From: Rhyacichthys aspro
Lineage: Eukaryota; Chordata; Actinopteri; Gobiiformes; Rhyacichthyidae
Assembly: GCA_036850595.1 (NCBI GenBank)
Contig: CM072160.1
Coordinates: forward strand, 6,155,773-6,219,772
Reading direction: 5' to 3'
DNA: 64,000 nucleotides
Part shown: in pieces, positions 38,601 to 50,739 of the stretch
How the letters are laid out: the number at the start of each line of letters is the position of its first letter
Position numbering within the stretch: the first letter of the stretch is position 1
Notes under the pieces: generated by a model
The model's input: only the letters and a program-made list of their open reading frames with translations
Databases searched by the model: none
What the model was told of the DNA's origin: nothing
Translations under genes and position numbers: made by a program

Positions 38601-39964
38601 AGCATATAATATGGCTAATATGGCTTGAGATGGGAAAATAGACATGAACAAAATGTCTTCTGCTATTTAACATTTAAATTTAATTAAATTGACGTCTTGG
38701 AAAACAGAATACCTTGGTGGTGATCTAATCTGCAATAAAGGCTCTGCTTTGAAATCCTTGTAAAACTATCACTGAATTTGAACCAGTCCAGCCCTACATC
38801 TGAAAGTTAAGTTAACTTTGGCTGTGGTCCCATTGCCTTACACATCCACCAACCTCTGCTCCCACTGTATCTGATTTCTTGGAGAATGCATGAGGACACA
38901 AGATGTTCAGAGGTGGGTTGCACGTTCAAACTTGTCAATCTTCTGTCTCATACATGTTTATGGAACAGCAGGATGATTGTCCAGGTACAAATTACTTTCT
39001 TATTGTAGTGCAGCACTTATGTACCGCCTAATCACAAGTCAGATGTAGTTTAATCCTGACGGCTCCTTTTGGCACTCCCCATGCTCCCAGTCCGCCATGT
39101 GCCACTCTCCTACTCCCTTTAAAGGGAAATAATTCTCCCCTGTAATCCATCCCAGCTGTGGCACATTGCATGGGCAATTAAAGAAAAACCGTTTGGCTCA
39201 GCCGAAACAGGGTGACCACATGTTGCCGCACCACCCACCCTTCACTCTGTCTTCATGCCCCTCTGGGACCTCACCTTCAGGGGTTCAGGGGTCACAGCGC
39301 TTGTCGTTTCTTCCGCAGTGGAGCAGAGAGGAAAACGGCGAGACTGAAGACAAACATGACAATTAGCTTCTGCTCTGGGTAAGTGTGTCGTCCCACAAGG
39401 TCAGTCAGGCTACACCTCAACATCTACAGCTACAGTAGAGGGCAGCTGTCAGTGGGTGATTTACCCCTGGTGCTACCTCTTAAGCAGGTTATTCTGTGTT
39501 ATGTGTCAGAGGGCTGTAGGTTAAAACAAGAGCTGGTGGCAGGAATCGGTTTGGACTGGAGCATAAGGATTATAGTGTTATTGTCTCAGAACATTTTGGA
39601 CACGGTGATAGGTTGGAAAGCACACCACATGGATTAAGAAAATGGAGATCACACTTTTATAAGTGAATATTTTCTGTGGTGCTGGAGGACTACATTTTGG
39701 CGCTACATTTAAAGGAATGAGAATGTATTTTACTGGTTAGAATCTCTTTATCTTTTATGAGTTGTGTTACTGTTTCATGAAAATGCATGCTTTACTTTAC
39801 TATTGGCCGCAAGCCTCAATAGCTCTAGGCTGAAGATACGGTTGGCCTTGCAAACCACGTGCAATGACATTTTTGTAAATATGGTATTATTTAATTATTC
39901 TTCCTATCTATGATCAGGTAATTCATGAATCTTTCCTGTGCTTGTTCATTTGAGAAGTTTAAAA

Positions 39965-40027
39965 TAAAAAAAAAAAATTGAGAAGCAAGCCAGAAAACAC
40001 ATTAAGGCCTTTTTTTTTTTTTTTTTT
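39965..40027. repeat. A tract followed by T tract
   Basis: An A-rich run (ATAAAAAAAAAAAA) near 39965-39977 and a T18 run at 40010-40027 are separated by about 32 bases. Together they could pair as a hairpin stem. No associated element is recognised. Confidence 0.8.
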
Positions 40028-42540
40028 CCTACTGTCCTATCTGTGACTCAGATGTGTATATGATTGTGCCGAGGGCTGCATCCATGTCCAAGACTGAGTT
40101 TGTTTTTCTTCTTAAGCCCCGTTGGCGTCCCCCTTCAGTCAGAGGCATGAAATCGAAGTGGTGCACTTTCTTCCCATAATGCACAGCATAAACAGGAAAT
40201 CTAATCACAGCACCACAGCAATGCTAAGGCCAACACTGTAAACACACATAAGCTTACAGTGTGTATACAGCCAGGGCATATAGGGGGATAAGAGAAAGAG
40301 CCCGGTATAGATTTGCTTTCCATAGACACTAAAGCATTCCTTCTCACTGAGGTCTGCACAGTATCACACGGGCTACTAGAAACAGATGCACTTGATATAA
40401 CCAAACCATGTGCCTCGTCTCAGGTAAGAAAAATATAACCAGTTTCGACTCCTGTGACCTTGCAATGCGGCATCCAAGGTGTACAACAAACAAAATTTAG
40501 TACAAAAGATACACTCTGAGTGCAACTCTCACTTCTCAAGTTCGGCTTATTTTGGAAGGATTGCGGTGAACTTTTTATTTTCTGGCATGAGGTAAGATGG
40601 AGCAGCCAGATGATTTAGCCTTGAACTTTACAAAGCAGTATATCAAATGCAGCCAGAACCACCTTTGCTAACAAATTTAAAACGCTAAAGGGAGGTAAGG
40701 TTGCAGCTTAAATAACATGTCACTTGAAATTTGGGAGCTTAAGACTGACTAACTTCTTATGACACAAACACCAACTGTAGAAAAAGTCTGGGAATAAAGG
40801 CACAATTGCATTGGAGAGGTCAAAAGGGAATCAAAGTAGCACCAACTGTTTTTGGTTTTAGATGAAGTTGGTGTATGGCTCTTGATGTGAATTTAAAAAA
40901 AACTAAACAAAAAAACAAAACGTTGCATTCATTCTTTACACTGCATCCAACTTGTGACATCACATACTTTCTTCAAATGCTTGAAACTTGTGAAGAGTTC
41001 TGAATTTAAAGCACAAAAAGCTGGAAAAACATAACAGAATGATTCTTAAAAGCAGTATCCAGCTTTTCCCGCAGCCTCTCTTACCATTATACGTGAGAAT
41101 TTACTTACCTTTTATTGTAATTAATGACATACATTTGAAAAGTTTGCTTTCAATATATCATAACACAGTTGAGTGGCCCATATATGACATTACTCCTGTC
41201 GCAGATGAGACTCTCCTGCAGAAAGCCCACTGGAAACACATGCCCCTTGAGGGTTTACCTGTCCCAAACTGTGCCACACAAACACATATATTATTCAGTC
41301 AATGGGGCTTAAAGAAAAAAAGGACCAGTGGTGGATGGACAGAACCACCCGAAAGAAAACAGACAGTGTTGCTCTCCCCATTATCATTACAGACTTTGAT
41401 AGGAACCAGAAATGGAGCGTGGTGGCTAGTATATCAAACCCAGATTTCCCCAACCCCACCTCATCTTTGCAGTCATCTGTGTAATAGCAAGATCAATGTG
41501 AATGAAATCAACCAGCTGTCTCGGTTATGTCTGTCCTGTGAAATCTCCAACCAGTCCGAGGGACCTGTTTAAACTGTAGGCCAACTCTTTGACGAGCCTG
41601 ATTCATTCAGCATGGTTTTAAATTATAAAAGGCTCCTTTCCGTATCCCACATAAACGTCAGCACCCTCCCTGTTCCTTGCTCTGCTGATTTTCCTCCTCC
41701 AACTCCCAACTTTTTTTCATTCCCCTCACTCTGAACTCGCTTTCAATTCCCTCCACGTGTTGACAGACACTCTCATCTGGGTGACCTTGCTTTCTTCCTG
41801 TGTTTCCAGGTTTTGGGGGAGGTTCAAGGAGGGCGAAAGGGGAAAGGTCGGCCTTGTGCTCGGCGCTGTCTAGGTCTCTGTCAACACAACCTCTGCTCTG
41901 CAATACCATTTCCCCTTGGATCATATGAGAAGGAAAGGCAGCGGTGATGGGGGTAGTCCAGACAGTTAATTAGCTTCCCATTGTGGGCTGACACACCACA
42001 GACTGAATGTGCACATCATACCATGCATACTGGATCTATACCACATTAGAGAAGAAAGAGGGGGATTTAATCAACTGTTTTATGATCATTTATGAGCCAT
42101 AATTCTTACTTTGCTGGCTCTCAATAACTCTAGTTCCAAAAGTGCAATGAAATGGATAGTTGCAAAGTCAATATATGATTAGTACAATTATAATTCTGGT
42201 CCATTAGCCATTATTTGAACATGTGGAGATTATTGCCCAATTAAAAAAGAGAAATAGTAGATAGAGACCACAGAGGATGATTGACACATTTCTTTTTTGT
42301 CTCTAACTTTAAAACTAAAGCTTCTTTTGGATAAGAATTATTATATTGAAGCATTTTCTTTCATTATTGAGCTTTGACTAGTGTTTTATTAAGTTGCACC
42401 AGTTTATTCTGTCTGCTGAGTCAGTAGCTGCCCATGGTCAAGCTACAGTAATCCTTCTGGAAGCCAAGCAATGTGCTTCTAAAAATAAGACCCTTACCTA
42501 AATATCGTAATCATGTATGGCTCTATAAATGCAGTAACCT

Positions 42541-42940
42541 CTAAAAGTACAGATAAAGAGGTAGAAATGTGTTTTTAAATGTGCTTAAAGTGTGAAAGTA
42601 AGTATTTTAAGTATTTTACTCAACGAATCAATATAAAATAGATTTATTTCATTAATCAAAAAATCAGTCTGATCCATGTATGTCAAAGAACGAAAGCCAG
42701 TACGAACCTGGCATTAACATGTTCAGAGCATCCTTTATGACGTGGGTGGCTGAAGATCTTATAAAATCATTAGACTAATTAAGTTCACGTGTATGTTTCT
42801 GGTTAATAGTTTGACAGATTAGAGAGAGGTGCCGTGTTCAAGTGTGTTTCGTAAAACTCAGTGCTATAGGTTTAGGTAAATAGTTATGTACCACTTAATG
42901 TAATTTTAAAAAGACAAACTCACTTGGACCTATGTAAAAC
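42541..42940. other. Non-coding interval, possibly part of an older repeat
   Basis: The left side (42546-42623) shows AAAAGTACAGATAAAG and AAAGTAAGTATTTTAAGTA, which resemble the other arm of the TACTTAAGTA-type repeat at 42941-43082. The middle is unique-looking. The whole 42541-43082 interval could be one decayed element. Confidence 0.35.
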
Positions 42941-43082
42941 TGTACTGAAGTAGAAAGTACAGATAGTAGCGGAGTAAAAGTCAAAGTACTCTCTTTTAAA
43001 TCTACTTAAGTAAAGTACAGATACTTTTTGTAAATTGTGCTTGCAGTACTGGAGTATTTTTACTTCACTTCGTCCACCACGG
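42941..43082 (+). mobile_element. Teleost TACTTAAGTA-type dispersed repeat fragment
   Basis: The segment contains AGTAGAAAGTACAGATA, GGAGTAAAAGTCAAAGTACT, CTACTTAAGTAAAGTACAG and TTTTTACTTCACTT, and it ends in CGTCCACCACGG. The chain of 'agtaaaagta / tacttaagta' steps ending in CCACCAC is characteristic of a very abundant teleost repeat. This is a partial, mutated copy, and I do not name the family. Confidence 0.65.
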
Positions 43083-43340
43083 CATAAATGCCCCATAAAG
43101 TCCACCGAGTGTTCAAAAGTCATGCCATGGTATTTCTGTCCATTAATTTAAACTGTTCATAAATGAGAGCTGGTTAATTGACGAATATTCAATGTAGTCT
43201 TTATGTTCCATTATTAACATATATTTTTTTAAATACATATATTTGTTGTCAGTCCCACCCACTAACCTATTCTCCACCAAATAATATAAACATTGAGATA
43301 TGAAGGAGTTTCAAAACAACCTCGTCTGAAGTTTGACATT

Positions 43341-43360
43341 TGACCTTTCACCAGAGGTCA
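43341..43360. promoter_or_regulatory. Everted nuclear receptor half-sites (ER8)
   Basis: TGACCT (43341-43346) and AGGTCA (43355-43360) form an everted repeat with an 8-base spacer, an arrangement known to be compatible with RAR/RXR. The left half also overlaps a DR1-like TGACCTTTCACC. Motif evidence only. Confidence 0.3.
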
Positions 43361-43542
43361 TCGGTGTCTTTGATCTGGCCTGTTGTTTGGTGTTTCTCTG
43401 TTTTTTAATCACATATCTGAAGGAGCACAGGTTTAACACGTCCGAACCGTGCACTCTGACCCGACGCTTAATCTGCCGCTTTTTATGATCTGTTCAATAA
43501 ACTCTGATCAGTGTTGTTTCCCTGTTTCAGCCTTCCTCAACA

Positions 43543-43555
43543 GGGTCAAAGGTCA
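43543..43555 (+). promoter_or_regulatory. DR1 nuclear receptor element
   Basis: GGGTCA, one A, AGGTCA: a perfect RGGTCA direct repeat with one-base spacing, the preferred form for PPAR/RXR, HNF4 and COUP-TF. It lies about 180 bp from the everted pair at 43341-43360. Confidence 0.4.
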
Positions 43556-44386
43556 CAGTGATTATGAGTGTGCCACAGCTAAACCGCCACTCTCTGGAAA
43601 TACTTTAGTTTAACCCCACCCACCCAAATATCCCGCAAGGTGTCCGGAGCCGCCTGTCAATGTGATTAATTGTCTCCAAATACAGCGAGGCCGGTTTCCG
43701 TGGTAACTCACAGTGGGTCATGTGAGTGTTTGTGTACATGTCTGTGCTCTTTATTAAGATTAGTCGTATTCATACACACAAGACTCACCCCTACAACCCC
43801 TCTCTATTGAATACCACACAAAGCCAAATATTGGTTCATCATCTGCTGCCAGTGCGTTTACGAAAGAACAAATGTCTCCGAATATGAGAAAAGTGATAGG
43901 CTCATAGCAATAACCGATAGAAATGAATATGTTTTCCTTTTCAGTGCCAGGAGAAAGGACAAGTCTAGGTCTAATATCTATAGCTGTGAAATGAGAGTTA
44001 AACCATAATAATCATTAAGGGGCGCCCACACACACACATGATTGGAAATACCATATTGACCTGCTCTGTGTCTGCCCAGTAAAAACACTTCAGGTCAAAG
44101 AGACAGCAGCCACAGGTACGATGCTGGCAAGTTTAAGATAGTCAAGTCTGTCCTTGAATGAGTAAAATTAACAGCAGACAACTTTCCAAGCTATTTAGAC
44201 GTTTTACAAAATAAGGTTGAGACCTAAAAAGTGCTGTTCACTTTACAGAAGCACTTTTGATCAAATATATGGCTAGTTCTTGAGTTAAAGCTGCAAGATA
44301 GTGTTGTGGTTAGCTCTTTTTCTCAGACTACTTTTATTCATTAATTAAAGTTATGTTAAAGTTGTGATGCATAACATAAACATATA

Positions 44387-45006
44387 CCGTATTTTCCGGA
44401 CTATAAGCCGCTACTTTTTTCCCACGCTTTGAACCATGCGGCTTATACAGAGATGCGGCTTTTCTATAAATTTTTCTTCAGCCCTCAGGGGGGCGCTCTA
44501 GCAGGAAGTGCAAAAACGAGACAAACGAGACAGCGGTAGTCAGTACAAACAAGAAAGCACCAGTTTTTATTCTTAGCACATGCAATCCAAGACGCACAAC
44601 AGCAAAATACGGTAATATTTTTACACCCTCACCCTCTCATAATGGAAAACAAATGAAGTGACAGTGGTTTGGTGTTCAGTAGTTTCAATGCTCAGAAGGA
44701 AGAAAAATAAAGCAACTTGGTTTTAGTGCACAGGAGGAAGATGAATAAAACCATCAATGACTTTCCTGTTTTGTTTGATCAGCACTTTTACTGCCGTGTT
44801 ACAGGCACTGTTCGGAAACAATCAGTTCAGGTATATGAATAAACACTTATGGTACAAAATCTTTCTATGTAAATATCTTATTTCTCAGCCTGGATATCGG
44901 TGGCTTATAGTCCGGTGCGGCTTATATGTGACAAAATATATATTTCTTTTAAATTTTAGTGGGTGCGGCTTAGATTTAGGTGTGCTCTATAGTCCGGAAA
45001 ATACGG
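44387..45006 (+). mobile_element. Non-autonomous DNA transposon (MITE-like), CCGTATTTTCCGGACTATA termini
   Basis: The 5' end CCGTATTTTCCGGACTATA is the exact reverse complement of the 3' end TATAGTCCGGAAAATACGG, giving 19-bp perfect terminal inverted repeats. Subterminal motifs recur on the inside: AAGCCGC after the 5' end, GCGGCTTATA at 44438, GCGGCT at 44455, GCGGCTTATA at 44917 and GCGGCTTAG at 44965. The element is 620 bp with no transposase-like open frame, so it would depend on a related autonomous element. I recognise this terminus as a widespread teleost repeat. A clean target-site duplication is not visible; TATA occurs near both ends but not in perfect register. An internal AAAATACGG at 44604-44612 repeats the terminus, so a shorter form could have been nested or joined here. 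Confidence 0.85.
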
Positions 45007-45183
45007 CAGTATAATATAAAGTGATTGCAAGTTTAAGGCCTTTTGACAAAGTGGGAAACAAGCAAAATGTGTCAATACGTGGCTTTTAAATGTCATAATG
45101 TAGCGTAATGTGAGAGACATTAAGCACTTATAACAGGTTGAGAGCCTTCCATGTATAAAGAGTTGCTTTGTTTGATTCTATCC

Positions 45184-45200
45184 CTATCTATCTATCTATC
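45184..45200. repeat. (CTAT)4 microsatellite
   Basis: Short perfect tetranucleotide run. CTAT/TATC runs often cap LINE 3' ends in fish, but no LINE tail is recognised beside it. Confidence 0.85.
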
Positions 45201-47288
45201 CCTGATTGACTGTCATTTTAGGACAAACAATAGCCAACATGTGGTGTTATGTACAGTTTCTTCTGGTTCCAGAAATACTACGATGTCAACAGCAGTGTAG
45301 TAACAAAGGAGAAGTCCCTGTTGTCCAGTCATCATGTAAAAGATGGGCTGTACTATCTGCTGTGCCACCAGTCTGACAGCCAGCAGTGGAAGTACGCAGC
45401 CCACCAGGACTCCTCTCAGCTCTCACTGAGACATACTGCTGTAGCATTATCAGCTTCTCTGGTTTGCCTTTTTCTCTGAACTGTTTTTATCTGTTGTCAT
45501 GTAAGCCGGCGGTCCCTGGGGTGAATCCACATGATAGCTCAAGTGGACGTATGTCTCTGTCTTTCCCTCTGTGTCTTTCTAGTCTCTTGTTTCACTGCAG
45601 CTGTCCACTTTACAGCCCATTTCTCCTGGCCCTGTGTCCTCCCTCCAACCGGCTTGTCTCTGTGTCGTTTTAACCTTCACTCTCTGTCTGTCTGTGCCTG
45701 TCAGTCTATCTCTTCCTCTCTTCTCTGTGCTTTCATCGTAGCTCTGTTTTCCTGATGAGGTGGGTGTTGATAGCTCCCATATTTTCTCCCAGGCTTTTGC
45801 TTGTGCTCTCCTTTGTGTAGTCTCCCACTCCTCATCTCCTGGTCCGGATCAGATAACACGTCATTGCCAAATAGACAGTTTTTATAGGGTCGCTGCACGT
45901 CGCCAATTTCATGTTTTGTTTTGTTTTTTCCAACCACCGTGTTATCATGGTAGCGCCGTCATTATTGGGCCATTGTCGGGTCACTTGGAGGTGACACCGG
46001 TGAATGGCTGATCCAAGACTTCTATTCCAGTGTGTGGATTCTTGCGTGTCCTTATTTGGATAGATATATGCTAGTTTTACATTTTCAAAACGGATACATA
46101 TTAGCTGAGTCAAATTTGACCAAGCACCTAGGGCTTATCTCCCATCAGCAACTTGAAAAACATAATCCATCTCAGTATTACTGCTCGTCTTTTTGTCTGA
46201 GACATACTTTTCTGGCTTATTTAAGAGCATAAAAATGATTCAAACTTGACTGAGGTTCAAGTTTCACAAATGCTGTCCTTGCTGTTAACATTACCATCTA
46301 CATCAGGTGGAGCTCCAGACATCATCATGCTACATGTTTCCTTAACTCTGACGTTCTCCTAAATATGGAAAACACTGTTTGGCTTTTTATCATCCACCAC
46401 ATTACATGTCCTGTTTATTTGGATGGCATTACAGTTTGTTGGCTTAATATATTTAGTGCCAGGCTTGTGTATCTTTTAATCTAATGAACAGCAGACAAAG
46501 ATTAGGTTACATTTGTTGACTTTATGAATAAACTGTTGCTAATGATACTCAGTAAAATAATTACATGTGTGTACAGTTCATAAAAACACCAGTGTTTATG
46601 CTGTATTTAATGTCTGTGAATAATATTTATTCAGAATTGTCTATCGATGGATGTATGATTAAAAAGAGCAGACAATAACACTACATGCACAAACACTTCA
46701 AGCCACACAAACCAAAGAAAGCTTTTATTAATCTTTACTCTCCATGAAACAAGATCCCATCGTTTACTGCTATCTATTTTTTTGTTTCCATTTATCAAGA
46801 GTCAAGCATGTAATGAACACTGTCAAAATGCATCCAAGAATATTAAATAGAAACAAAACAACGATCCATGTCCTCTTCTCTGTACAAGAACATTCACATA
46901 CATCAAATATTCATGTTCGAAGCAATGCATCCATCATCGTTCTTGGTCAGGAGTTATTCCTGCCTGGCTGTCCACAGTCTTGTTCTACGGGATCTCAGCG
47001 CCTCTATCAACAGGAGGTCCCAGCCTGAACATTCCCAGTGTGCCGTGTTCGGCTTTTGTGGCCAAAGCTAAAGTTACACACTCCCTCACTTGAAAATACA
47101 GCCAGGAAAAACAAAAGACATCCTTTTTTAGAGCTTGGAATCCCAAACTTTTTTTCTTTCCCTCTCAACATTGGATTGTGATGGATCAATCAGTGGTGGA
47201 TTCAGAGTTTGCCATGTTCTTGCTGCACATGAGCTGATAGCTTCCATATGAGTGTATCCACTTTTATCAGAGGGAGAAACTCTATCAG

Positions 47289-47350
47289 CCGCATTTCCAC
47301 TGAGTGTTACAGTATAGACTGGGTTGGTACGGCATGGGTTGGTACAGGTA
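47289..47350 (+). repeat. Possible dispersed repeat fragment ('TTTCCACTGAGTG...GGTACGG')
   Basis: CGCATTTCCACTGAGTGTTACAG followed by GGTTGGTACGGCATGGGTTGGTAC resembles fish repeats built from TTTCCACTGAGTGGTACAGTACGG-like steps. The copy is short and diverged, and the family assignment is uncertain. Confidence 0.35.
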
Positions 47351-49450
47351 ACCACTGAAGAGGTACAAGACAGCAGTGCAATGTAAAAAATCACATGAAA
47401 GCTTTTTTTTGAAAAGCTTTTTGTACTTGAGGCAAAACTTTGAAACATACACAATCAACAGACTGCAGTGTAGTAACTGTATAACACTGCTGGAACCAGA
47501 GGAGTTATTCTTATTGATAAACATATTGTAGAGTATACACTTGGATATTTTACACCTTTTGACAATGGAACAGTGTCCAAATGTGTGCTATACCGACCAA
47601 ACCTGTGGAAAAGTCCATTATGCTATTTTAACTCAAAAGATAACATCCATGTTTTGGTGTGTAATTTTATATTTGGCTGAAAAATACAATAGTCTTTTAG
47701 ATTAACACTGCAGACTTTGTGTTCCCGGAATCCTTGTCATTCTTCGTTTGATAGCATTGGTGCGGCGTCATCTGTGGTTTCAGCCTTCAGGACAGGGATA
47801 GTTATGGAGACAGCACTTTTACGGCGAGGTAAAATGGTCCTGTCGTTCCCAATCCCAACTCAAATCCATCAGCTCTGCCGTTCCAGTCGCCGAAAGAAAC
47901 CGAGAAGAAGGAAGGATGGCAATCACCAACTTGGCAGGAAGCAGAAATCATTTGGAATCCATCACATGGGGCTGAAAACTATTCCAGAAATAGACTCCTT
48001 AACACTGTATGTAACAGTATAAGAAAGGAAGCCATAAGTAAAAAGGAACTGGAAGAGCAGTGAAAAATAATATTCTGGGAATGGAACTCTTGATTCCTGA
48101 AGGGTTATTAAATTATGGCAGTTGTGAATGGACTAAACCAGTAACAATACGAACTGTAGAAAATATCTAGTGGTAAGAGTAAATCTGGATTTGGTCTGCA
48201 GATAAAAACAGGTGACTGCTTTAGTTTCCAAGCTACAGACAAAACAATTCATATCAAATCACATTCAGCGGGCTACATCTGCACTGGATCTGCTCAGAGG
48301 CAGAGGGATAAGGACACTGACCTTTCATAGTAAATTAATTCATGAAGAAGTGTACTTCACATTAATTCACAAGGTTTAGAGGAAATACACACATTTCAAT
48401 GGCCAACTAACACACTCTGAGCAAACAAGACAAGTGTGAGTCCCTTAGCTCTCTGTTAATCAAGTCTGAAATAGCAAATAATGTGAGAAAGAAATCTGTA
48501 ACAGTCTGTTTAAACCCATCAGCAACACATACTTATGCACAGGTAGGGTTTTTCACCTTGACTCAGCTCTGTGTTTTCTGACATCACACTGTAGCCACAG
48601 ATTACATTATAAATGCACTTGTTTTTACCTTCTTTCAATCGAATTTATGATTTATCAATAAATACAGTTTGTACATTTGGTAGAAAACTCCATAAACGTA
48701 TATGGTGTAGTTTTGCCTCTGGTCAACACACATCTTGTACGTGTCAAAAATAATAATGAAAAAAAAAAACATAGACTTTTACTGAAGCACAATAATTGTA
48801 TTTACCCCATCAGTTACATAGAGACAAGGTAAACAAGCCACTAACAATGCCTTGCAGTTGTAGGTCATTAACCAACATTAGTGTGACTCGGACGGGAAAG
48901 AGTGTACAATGAGTGACTAGGTTTGCAAAAAAGAATACTCCTATCCCATCTTATTACATGTGCAATGTCGATTGTTTAAGTTGTTTAATCACTAGTTCAA
49001 CTGAAGTGTTTATGTGCAACATGGTGACGGTCATGTCAGTCATTTTTTGTATGTAGCTGACTCATTCTTACACACCATAATCACACCCTCATTCACACGC
49101 CCATAAATCTTCTCCAGTGTCAGCCCCTTCCCCAAATACGCGCTCTCACAGACAGAAATAACGCTCATCATAAACTACCACTGGAAGGCTATTTTTAACA
49201 ATTCATTTCGATGCTTTTCCAGGGCCAAAGTATAGGCCTTTGAAGTCCGAAGAGTTGTCCAGGAGGGAGCCGGTTTCGTTTCACTTTACTCAAAGGCTGC
49301 CAAGGTCCAAGTAGACTTTCAGACAGCTATAAAAATTAAGCACTGCTAAAAACACTACATGATGAACAAGGGGTGATTCAGGGTCCTGTTCAAATGCTTT
49401 ATACATACAAAGTTTAAACAAGACCATGAAGAGGGGGATTCTGTTTCAAA

Positions 49451-49591
49451 ACATTTATCAAATTTGTTGCGAGACTGATGTGTTTATGGTGTGGCTGTGA
49501 GAATAGAAACAGAGCCATGCCAAAGAGCAACTTAGGACAATCTGAATGCAGATAAAATGCCAGCATAGTGTACTCTTTGCTGCAGAGATAA
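49451..49591 (+). repeat. Diverged direct duplication, copy 1
   Basis: About 140 bp that align with 49689-49834 in the same orientation. Shared blocks are TTGTTGC.(A/G)GACTG.TGTGT, TGGCTGTGA.ATAGAAACAGA.CCATG, AACTTAG..CAATCTGA and AAAATGCCAGC, followed by a TTTGCTGC-like end. The spacing is close to tandem. Confidence 0.8.
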
Positions 49592-49688
49592 ATACTATCC
49601 ACAGTGTGTCTATAGACTGCTTTGTGAAGAAAAGTATAATGTTTTGCTAATAATGAGTTTCTTTTTTGCTTTTAAAAGACATGACGCC
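49592..49688. other. Spacer between the two duplicated segments
   Basis: About 97 bp of AT-rich sequence with no recognisable feature. Confidence 0.6.
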
Positions 49689-49834
49689 CATTTATTTGAA
49701 CATATATCCTTTGTTGCAGGACTGGTGTGTATATAGTATATGGCTGTGATATAGAAACAGATCCATGGCTAACTTAGATCAATCTGATGGAAGATTTAAA
49801 ATGCCAGCGTTGCCAACATTTTGCTGCTTTGAAA
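49689..49834 (+). repeat. Diverged direct duplication, copy 2
   Basis: Second copy of 49451-49591. The many substitutions and small indels indicate an old duplication, or two insertions of one dispersed element. No open frame is conserved between copies. Confidence 0.8.
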
Positions 49835-49938
49835 TGAGTTTAAATTCTTGTTTTACCTTACACTCTTGGGTCATGCATTGTGTAAGTGCCTCTGAAAGAT
49901 TAAAGGTATAAGGTTTGCTATTTGTTATACACAAACCA

Positions 49939-49939
<1 letters not shown>

Positions 49940-50015
<76 letters not shown>
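49940..50015. repeat. (AT)38 microsatellite
   Basis: Perfect AT dinucleotide run of about 76 bases, the longest simple repeat in the window. Its self-complementarity allows cruciform extrusion. The apparent length may be affected by sequencing or assembly. Confidence 0.97.
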
Positions 50016-50019
<4 letters not shown>

Positions 50020-50739
50020 CTCTAATAAAACATCAACATGCTTTGACTGAACTTCAAGCAGCAATATGAAATGTATGTGACTACCTCCTGACCAATGTGT
50101 ACTATCATAATCTGATCTAATGCTTATGTCTCAATAAAGCCCTATCTGATGCTGACCAACATCTCCCTGCTTCAGTTTGTTCTCTATCTGTGTTATATAG
50201 CCAATAAAAAAGCCATAGTGGCAAGAACTTAATAGAATTGCCATCATAGAAAGCATGCAAAGCATTGTGACAGTGTGTCCCAACAGAGCTTCCATAGGTG
50301 CTCACAGGCTGTGGAAAGGAATTGCAATCTTTGAAATGACCCCTGAACCAGATCCTACAAGCTGCATTTGTATTATTAATGCACAGACAAGAGGAAGGGG
50401 ATGTCTTGTAAATCTAATGCTTGTCTCTGTGTTTCTGTGTTTGATCCTGTTCCAGCAAGAGACACTGAACAATATAAAATGAAAGTCTTGTTTTAGTCCA
50501 AATGGACGTAACTTTGACAAAGTGCTTTCTGTCTGACAAGACTGTAATTGGTCATAATCCCTTTTAAAACTTTCATTAGACTTTTGTTTTATTGCCCTTT
50601 TTATTAATGATCTGTCAGTGATAGAATAATTAAGCATCATGCATAGTCTTTTTAAATACAGATAAGACAACATGCCAAGCAGTAAAGGAGACACAAAGTA
50701 ATTACAAAGTTGACTGAAAATGTGCTGCATGCCCGAGCT
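50016..50739. other. Non-coding stretch, no gene seen
   Basis: Unique DNA. The 146-codon minus-strand frame at 50302-50742 has no recognisable domain. Confidence 0.6.

Larger units (their letters stand above)
30438..42540. other. Long non-coding stretch (possible intron), no gene seen
   Basis: About 12 kb of mostly unique AT-rich sequence. If the candidate exon at 30.3 kb is real, this would begin its first intron. I looked for splice-bounded open segments with protein-like composition and found none I could support. The open frame of 177 codons at 41039-41572 has no recognisable domain. Homopolymer tracts are listed separately. The segment at 36380-36840 mixes homeodomain-like and GC-richer sequence and could be regulatory. 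Confidence 0.55.
43083..44386. other. Non-coding stretch with nuclear-receptor motif patch
   Basis: No gene. Receptor half-sites cluster at 43341-43360 and 43543-43555 (listed separately). A CA run with a GGCGCC palindrome occurs near 44021-44038. An AATAAA at about 43496 is followed by a pyrimidine-rich CAG, but no adjacent open segment is convincing. Confidence 0.55.
45007..49450. other. Non-coding stretch, no gene seen
   Basis: Unique sequence with a (CTAT)n run at 45184-45200 and a possible repeat fragment at 47289-47350. The open frames at 45249-45673 and 47717-48022 have no recognisable domain. The second is rich in Arg/Lys and contains a possible donor, but lacks any matching acceptor or family similarity. 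Confidence 0.55.

Noticed and set aside
41039..41572. 177-codon open frame on the plus strand, the longest in the window
   Set aside because: It has no recognisable domain, signal peptide or repeat, its composition is arbitrary, and it overlaps another open frame. It is likely chance.
44757..45014. 85-codon open frame
   Set aside because: It lies inside the non-autonomous transposon and runs into its 3' inverted repeat, so it is not a gene.
47717..48022. Arg/Lys-rich open frame that might be an exon (possible donor CGAGGTAAAA)
   Set aside because: No convincing acceptor, no protein family recognised, and the basic stretch comes from purine-rich DNA.
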